Shown here: in pieces, positions 63,856 through 64,000 of the stretch | Position numbering within the stretch: the stretch's first letter is position 1 | How the letters are laid out: the number at the start of each line of letters is the position of its first letter | NCBI RefSeq assembly: GCF_002902085.1 | Contig: NZ_PPQR01000056.1 | Location: forward strand, 16,614 to 80,613 | From: Staphylococcus simiae | GTDB lineage: Bacteria > Bacillota > Bacilli > Staphylococcales > Staphylococcaceae | DNA length: 64,000 nucleotides | Direction: 5' to 3' | The notes under the pieces: generated by a model | Seen by the model: only the letters and a program-made list of their open reading frames with translations | Databases searched by the model: none | Told to the model about the DNA's origin: nothing | Translations under genes and position numbers: made by a program

Positions 63856-64000
63856 GCTTATTAGTAATACATTTTATAAGACATAAAACAAAATTATAGA
63901 ATTTCATTAAAAAGATAAGCTCTTTTAAAAATGAGTTATTATGTAAATTTGACGTTCAGAAATTCATATCACAAATATATTCTTCTATGTTAATATGTGA

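Overview
The window is a low-GC Firmicute chromosome segment that I place in Staphylococcus. The dcw cluster ends in DivIVA/SepF/YggT genes, there is a pyr operon with PyrR leaders, an Ile T-box ahead of ileS, and two 44-residue phenol-soluble modulins that differ from the S. aureus PSM-beta peptides at only a few positions. From memory of S. aureus proteins, many products (RecX, DivIB, RluD) look clearly diverged, so a relative of the aureus complex such as S. simiae is more likely than S. aureus itself. That species guess is inference.

Layout. Positions 1-12,050 hold sgtB, recX, yfhH, a TagH-like/ABC-2 permease pair, a yfhP-like membrane protein, mutY, a DUF402 phosphatase, the Sav1866 exporter and an aromatic-acid-exporter-like protein. 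Positions 12,050-12,890 are a gene-poor junction with an intergenic repeat, a possible transposase remnant and a terminator. Positions 12,890-24,000 run leftward: stk1, stp1, rlmN, rsmB, fmt, a deformylase-like gene, priA and coaBC, with a small TM2 gene pointing right. Positions 24,500-29,000 hold rpoZ, gmk, rqcH, a VOC protein, a 27-residue membrane peptide gene and a small acidic protein. Positions 28,600-38,800 are the pyrimidine operon pyrR-pyrP-pyrB-pyrC-carA-carB-pyrF-pyrE. Positions 38,900-44,600 hold rluD, lspA, a VOC dioxygenase-like gene and T-box-controlled ileS. Positions 44,600-59,700 are the division and wall cluster, read right to left: mraZ, rsmH, ftsL, pbp1, mraY, murD, divIB, ftsA, ftsZ, yfiH, ylmE, sepF, yggT, ylmH, divIVA. 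Positions 59,800-64,000 hold bshC, a GNAT gene, a frameshifted HAD phosphatase, psmB1/psmB2 and tRNA-Arg(UCU).

Functionally this is mostly core genome: peptidoglycan synthesis (SgtB, PBP1, MraY, MurD), its regulation (Stk1/Stp1, MraZ), the divisome, de novo UMP synthesis and translation. The less ordinary content is a complete tiny gene at 28.2 kb with its own promoter and terminator, an ABC ATPase with eroded catalytic motifs, a deformylase paralogue lacking catalytic residues, an MraZ-box-like array with exact 10-bp period, two families of structured intergenic repeats, and the 12-kb junction joining loci that lie far apart in S. aureus. I found no CRISPR array, prophage, intact insertion sequence or dedicated defence system.
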